NCBI GenBank assembly: GCA_002305255.1
Contig: DBQN01000010.1
Coordinates: forward strand, 8,458 to 36,033
DNA length: 27,576 nt
From: Firmicutes bacterium UBA1393
GTDB lineage: Bacteria > Bacillota > DTU025
Direction of reading: 5' to 3'
Below are positions 24,045 through 27,576 of this stretch, piece by piece. Under the pieces are notes generated by a model that did no database searches, had not been told where the DNA came from, and was given only the letters and a program-made list of their open reading frames with translations. How positions within the stretch are numbered: the first letter of the stretch is position 1; every line of letters starts with the position of its first letter. Both the position numbers and the translations under genes were made by a program.

Positions 24045-25724
24045 TTACTGGCTCGCCGCCGCAACAGCGGTTGGAGCAGGCACCGAAGCCCTCGCGGCGA
24101 TCTGCCCGTCGGGGCGCTCCACTGCCAGGGAATACACCTCGCCGATGTCGCGCACGGCCACGACCTGCACGTCAGTGCGCTGGCCGTACCGCTCCTGCCA
24201 GTTCTCTGCAGGGATCAGCACCCTGGTGGCGCCGGCCTCCACGGCTGCAGCAATCTTCGCCGTGACGCCGCCCACCGGCTTTATGGCGCCGTGCACCGAG
24301 AGCTCACCGGTGATGGCCACCTTGTTGTCGATCTGATCCCCGCGCACGGCCGACAGCACGGCCACAGCCATGGCCGCCCCGGCCGACGGCCCGTCAACGG
24401 GTGCGCCACCCGGAAAGTTCACATGCACATGGTAGTGGGAGCAGTCCACGCCGAACTTGGCGAGCAGCACGGTCCGAACGTTGTCAACCGCGGTGCGTGC
24501 AGTGCTCCGCCGTCTCAACACTCGCGCCCCGTCTGACTGCTCCTCTTCGTCTACAATGCCAGTTACGTTGAACGTCGCTTCACTCTGCCTGCACGGGATC
24601 ACCGTAGCCTCGATCTCGATGAGCGATCCCATGCCAGGCCCCCACACGGCCAGGCCGTTCACCGCCCCCACCGACGGCACCTCAGGCACGCGCCGCTCAG
24701 GCCTGGGGCTATGCTGGCCGCTCTCCATTACCCACTCCATGTCGGCCAGGCTCAGCCGCCTCAGGCCCGCGGAGATCGCGAGCCCCGCCGCTAATTGCAC
24801 CATGTTCACTGCGTCGCGCCCGTTCTGTGCGTAGCGCATCACTGTGTCGATGACACCCGGCTCGCACTCCATGTTCAGCCGTTCCACCGCCTGCGTGGCG
24901 ATCTGCCCTATCTCCGTGGGCGTCAAAGCGCGGAAATACACCTCCAGGCAGCGTGAGCGTATGGCCGCCGGGATGTCGCGCGTCGAACGCGTCGTCGCCC
25001 CCACCAGACGGAAGTCAGCCGGCAAGCCGTTCTTGAACATGTCGTGTATGTGATAGGGAATCCCAGGGTCATCAGGATTATAGTAGACAGACTCGAGGAA
25101 CACCTTGCGGTCCTCTAACACCTTGAGCAGCTTGTTCATCTGGACCGGGTGCAGTTCTCCGATTTCGTCGATGAAGAGTATGCCGCCGTGGGCGCGAGTG
25201 ACTGCGCCGGGCTTGGGCTGGGGCACGCCCTGAACCCCGAGGGGGCCGGCACCCTGGTAGATGGGATCGTGCACAGAGCCCATGAGCGGATCGGCGATGC
25301 CCCTGTCATCAAAGCGGGCCGTGTTCGCGTCGATCTCAACAAAGGGAGCATCGGGAAGAAAAGGCGACAACGGATTGCGCTTCGCCTCATCCAGCAACAC
25401 GCGGGCGGCGGCGGTCTTGCCGACACCAGGCGGACCGTAGACTATCACATGCTGCGGATTTGGGCCGCACAGCGCCGCGCGTAGGGCGGTGAGACCGTCT
25501 TGCTGCCCGACTATGTGCTCGAGGCTTTTCGGCCGAGTAAGCTCTGTGAGGGGTTTGGTGAGACTGACCTCCCGCATCGCCCTGAGCCGCTCCACTTCAC
25601 GACGCGACTCGCGGCCCACCGCTGTTTTGGAGCCCTGTTGCTGGCGCAGAAGGTTCCAGAAGTACAGCCCCATCACTATTACGACCAGCAGATTGATCAG
25701 GCCGATCACGCCGAAGTTGCTCAC
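24045..25724 (-). CDS. lonB: Membrane-anchored ATP-dependent protease LonB
   Basis: 559 aa from the GTG at 25724, close to the 552 aa of B. subtilis LonB. One transmembrane segment (about 6-24, ending GLYFWNLL) anchors the protein. The AAA+ module has Walker A VYGPPGVGKTAAAR, then DRGIADPLMGSVHDPIYQG and Walker B GGILFIDEIGELHP. The protease domain has the catalytic Ser in DGPSAGAA and Lys in GGVTAK. I chose the GTG because GGGGGGAG precedes it and because homologues start at this point. A frame open to 25823 would read through the inverted repeats upstream. LonB proteins act in the sporulation programme of Bacillus. The gene lies between clpX and lonA, the conserved order. The gap to lonA is 198 bases. 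Confidence 0.95.
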   Translation of the reverse strand: MSNFGVIGLINLLVVIVMGLYFWNLLRQQQGSKTAVGRESRREVERLRAMREVSLTKPLTELTRPKSLEHIVGQQDGLTALRAALCGPNPQHVIVYGPPGVGKTAAARVLLDEAKRNPLSPFLPDAPFVEIDANTARFDDRGIADPLMGSVHDPIYQGAGPLGVQGVPQPKPGAVTRAHGGILFIDEIGELHPVQMNKLLKVLEDRKVFLESVYYNPDDPGIPYHIHDMFKNGLPADFRLVGATTRSTRDIPAAIRSRCLEVYFRALTPTEIGQIATQAVERLNMECEPGVIDTVMRYAQNGRDAVNMVQLAAGLAISAGLRRLSLADMEWVMESGQHSPRPERRVPEVPSVGAVNGLAVWGPGMGSLIEIEATVIPCRQSEATFNVTGIVDEEEQSDGARVLRRRSTARTAVDNVRTVLLAKFGVDCSHYHVHVNFPGGAPVDGPSAGAAMAVAVLSAVRGDQIDNKVAITGELSVHGAIKPVGGVTAKIAAAVEAGATRVLIPAENWQERYGQRTDVQVVAVRDIGEVYSLAVERPDGQIAARASVPAPTAVAAASQ

Positions 25725-25762
25725 TCCGCTCCCCCCAACTCCCATGAGTTCACGGAGTATCA

Positions 25763-25817
25763 TGCCCGACCATGATGCAACTATCCCGGCTACCCAATGG
25801 TCGGGCAGCCGGGATAG
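25763..25817. repeat. Two interleaved 11-bp perfect inverted repeats upstream of lonB
   Basis: Repeat 1 is TGCCCGACCAT at 25763-25773 with its complement at 25797-25807. Repeat 2 is CTATCCCGGCT at 25781-25791 with its complement at 25807-25817. One arm of each lies inside the loop of the other, so the transcript can form either of two stems or an H-type pseudoknot. It lies in the 160-base clpX-lonB gap, ending about 40 bases ahead of the lonB start. No run of T follows, so a plain terminator is less likely. Confidence 0.6.
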
Positions 25818-25841
25818 ACTCATTTAGCTGGTGTTTAGGTG

Positions 25842-25865
25842 CGACCTGCGGGCGGCCCGCGGTCG
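25842..25865 (-). other. GC-rich hairpin after clpX
   Basis: CGACC-GCGGG pairs with CCCGC-GGTCG around a CCG loop, with one bulged base. It lies 20 bases past the clpX stop. No T tract follows; it may stabilise the clpX message end or slow the polymerase. Confidence 0.45.
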
Positions 25866-25884
25866 ACGACCTGACGCCCCTGGC

Positions 25885-27153
25885 CTACGCCGTCTCTTCG
25901 CGCTTGCGCGTGGACTTCCGCTCAGCCAACATCAGCGTGGGAGCGGCTCCCCCGTCTACCACCTCAGGGCTGATGAGTATCTTCTTCACATCGGTGCGAG
26001 ACGGGATCTCGTACATCAAGTCCAGCATGAGCTTTTCCATGATGGACCTGAGGCCCCTGGCTCCGGTGTTCTGTGCCATGGCCTTCTTAGCGATGGCCAC
26101 CAGGGCGTCGTGAGTGAACTCGAGCTCCACATCGTCGAGGCCCAGAAGTCTCTTATACTGCTTGACCAGAGCGCTCTTCGGCTCAGTGAGGATGCGCACT
26201 AGGGCCTCCTCATCGAGGGCGTCGAGGGCGACAACCACCGGCAACCTGCCTACGAACTCAGGTATGAGACCGAACTTGAGCAGGTCCTCCGGCATGATCT
26301 GCCTGAGGATCTCGCCTATCTTCTTCTCGGCCTTGGTTCTGACCTCTGAGCCGAAGCCCAGGGTCTTGCGGCCGATCCTGTTCTCGATGATCTTCTCGAG
26401 CCCGTCGAAGGCCCCGCCACAGATGAACAGGATGTTCGTCGTATCGATCTGGATGAACTCCTGGTGCGGATGCTTACGCCCCCCCTGCGGCGGAACGCTG
26501 GCGACGGTGCCCTCAAGGATCTTGAGCAGCGCCTGCTGCACGCCTTCGCCCGACACATCGCGCGTGATAGACGGGTTCTCCGACTTGCGCGCGATCTTGT
26601 CGACCTCGTCGATGTATACAATGCCCTTCTCGGCCCGCTCAATGTCGTAGTCGGCGTTCTGAATCAGCTTAAGCAGGATGTTCTCAACATCCTCGCCCAC
26701 GTAGCCGGCCTCTGTGAGGGACGTGGCGTCAGCTATGGCGAACGGCACGTTCAGTATCTTGGCCAGAGTCTGAGCGAGCAGAGTCTTGCCCGAGCCTGTG
26801 GGCCCCATGAGCAGCACGTTGCTCTTCTGCAGCTCCACGTCGGCGGTCTCAGCTGCGCAGTTCACCCGCTTGTAATGGTTGTATACGGCCACCGATAGCG
26901 TCTTCTTCGCATCATCCTGGCCGATGACGTAATCGTCTAGAATCGCCCTTATCTGCTGAGGCTTGGGAACGTCGGCAGTGTCGGCCTCACGTGGGCTACC
27001 GACAACTTCTTCCTCAATGATCTCATTGCACAGCTCGATGCACTCGTCGCAGATGTACACACCCGGACCGGCAATCAGCCTGCGCACCTGCTCCTGCGCC
27101 TTGCCGCAAAACGAGCACTTGATCTTGCCGTCGTCATCCGTGTATTTGAACAT
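25885..27153 (-). CDS. clpX: ClpX, ATPase subunit of the Clp protease
   Basis: This 422-aa protein unfolds tagged substrates and feeds them to ClpP. The N-terminal zinc domain has Cys13-x2-Cys16-x18-Cys35-x2-Cys38. The AAA+ core has Walker A GPTGSGKT (117-124), the pore loop GYVGED, Walker B IVYIDEVDKI, and the ClpP-docking loop as LGF in RKTLGFGSE. The sensor 2 region GARGLRSIMEK is intact. The length is normal. The start is an ATG with GAGAGGTGG upstream, 15 bases after clpP. The two are probably co-transcribed. Confidence 0.97.
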   Translation of the reverse strand: MFKYTDDDGKIKCSFCGKAQEQVRRLIAGPGVYICDECIELCNEIIEEEVVGSPREADTADVPKPQQIRAILDDYVIGQDDAKKTLSVAVYNHYKRVNCAAETADVELQKSNVLLMGPTGSGKTLLAQTLAKILNVPFAIADATSLTEAGYVGEDVENILLKLIQNADYDIERAEKGIVYIDEVDKIARKSENPSITRDVSGEGVQQALLKILEGTVASVPPQGGRKHPHQEFIQIDTTNILFICGGAFDGLEKIIENRIGRKTLGFGSEVRTKAEKKIGEILRQIMPEDLLKFGLIPEFVGRLPVVVALDALDEEALVRILTEPKSALVKQYKRLLGLDDVELEFTHDALVAIAKKAMAQNTGARGLRSIMEKLMLDLMYEIPSRTDVKKILISPEVVDGGAAPTLMLAERKSTRKREETA

Positions 27154-27168
27154 AGGACCACCTCTCGC

Positions 27169-27576
27169 CTATGACTGACCGGCCTTTCCCGCGAAGATGG
27201 CGTCGATCAGGCCGTATTCGCGCGCCTCCTCGGCGGACATGTAGTAGTCGCGTTCCGTATCGCGTTCGATCCTGTCGATGGTCTGCCCAGTATGGCGGGC
27301 AAGAATCTGATGGGTTATTCCCTTCATGCGCAGAATCTCTCTCGCCTGAATCTGGATGTCGGTGGCCTGGCCGCTGGCGCCGCCCAAGGGCTGATGGATC
27401 ATTATCCTCGAGTAAGGCAAGGCGTAACGCTTGCCCTTTGCGCCCGCCGACAGCAGCACCGCCGCCATGCTGGCCGCAAGGCCCACACACACCGTCGACA
27501 CCTGGGGCCTGACATACTGCATGGTGTCGTATATCGCGAGGCCCGCCGTGACCGATCCGCCCGGGCTGTTGATGTA
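27169..27576 (-). CDS. clpP: ClpP protease subunit, N terminus outside the window
   Basis: The 135 visible codons are the C-terminal two thirds of ClpP, in frame from the first base at the right edge. Visible motifs are YINSPGGSVTAGLAIYDTM, the catalytic Ser in GLAASMAA, the catalytic His in MIHQPLGG, and the catalytic Asp region TERDYYMSAEEAREYGLID. The protein forms the serine-protease barrel that works with ClpX, whose gene follows after 15 bases. The missing part should be about 60 residues. Confidence 0.96.
   Translation of the reverse strand, partial: YINSPGGSVTAGLAIYDTMQYVRPQVSTVCVGLAASMAAVLLSAGAKGKRYALPYSRIMIHQPLGGASGQATDIQIQAREILRMKGITHQILARHTGQTIDRIERDTERDYYMSAEEAREYGLIDAIFAGKAGQS

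Noticed and set aside
25725..25823. Extended N terminus of LonB
   Set aside because: It would translate the interleaved inverted repeats; the GTG at 25724 has a GGGGGGAG site and matches known LonB length.

Overview
This 27.6 kb window is GC-rich bacterial chromosome with almost every gene on the minus strand. The best fit is a high-GC, probably spore-forming member of the Bacillota (Clostridia or Limnochordia-like). The reasons are a T-box leader ahead of valS, the clpP-clpX-lonB-lonA cluster with a LonB-type membrane protease, the valS-folC pairing followed by a SPOR-domain protein, and a Rex repressor. In Bacillus subtilis the chromosome runs clpX-lonB-lonA-(heme genes)-valS-folC-comC-spoIIB, so the right two thirds of this window is a recognisable but rearranged version of that block. 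A predicted exported beta-barrel-like protein hints at a diderm (outer-membrane) lineage; that is an inference.

Layout from right to left, in the direction of transcription. (1) Proteolysis block: clpP (cut by the window edge), clpX, lonB, lonA. Two striking RNA-level structures lie here: interleaved perfect inverted repeats between clpX and lonB, and an 11-bp stem that buries the lonA start codon. (2) Where B. subtilis has heme genes, this window has a cyclic-2,3-diphosphoglycerate-synthetase-like P-loop protein, a secreted beta-rich protein and an EF-G paralogue (EF-G2 type), the last two with good sigma-A-like promoters. (3) A valine-specific T-box leader (GUC specifier), valS, a single-frame fusion of endonuclease III to FolC, a P-loop ATPase and a SPOR-domain membrane protein. 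(4) A redox operon: an RseC-family membrane protein, the NADH-sensing repressor Rex, and a 30-haem c-type cytochrome.

The cytochrome ends tail-to-tail with a small plus-strand pair (lipoprotein, GNAT acetyltransferase), with a strong hairpin terminator between them. At the left end lie a minus-strand orphan protein and an overlapping two-component pair: a PAS histidine kinase and a sigma-54-dependent AtoC-type response regulator.

The most notable system is the redox operon. The cytochrome begins with a membrane anchor and a NapC/NirT-like four-haem module. It continues as eight full 64-residue three-haem repeats plus a terminal two-haem half repeat, encoded with exact 192-bp spacing. It reads as a quinol-oxidising head joined to a long haem wire, placed directly behind the redox regulator Rex. 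The Nth-FolC fusion is the second notable item.
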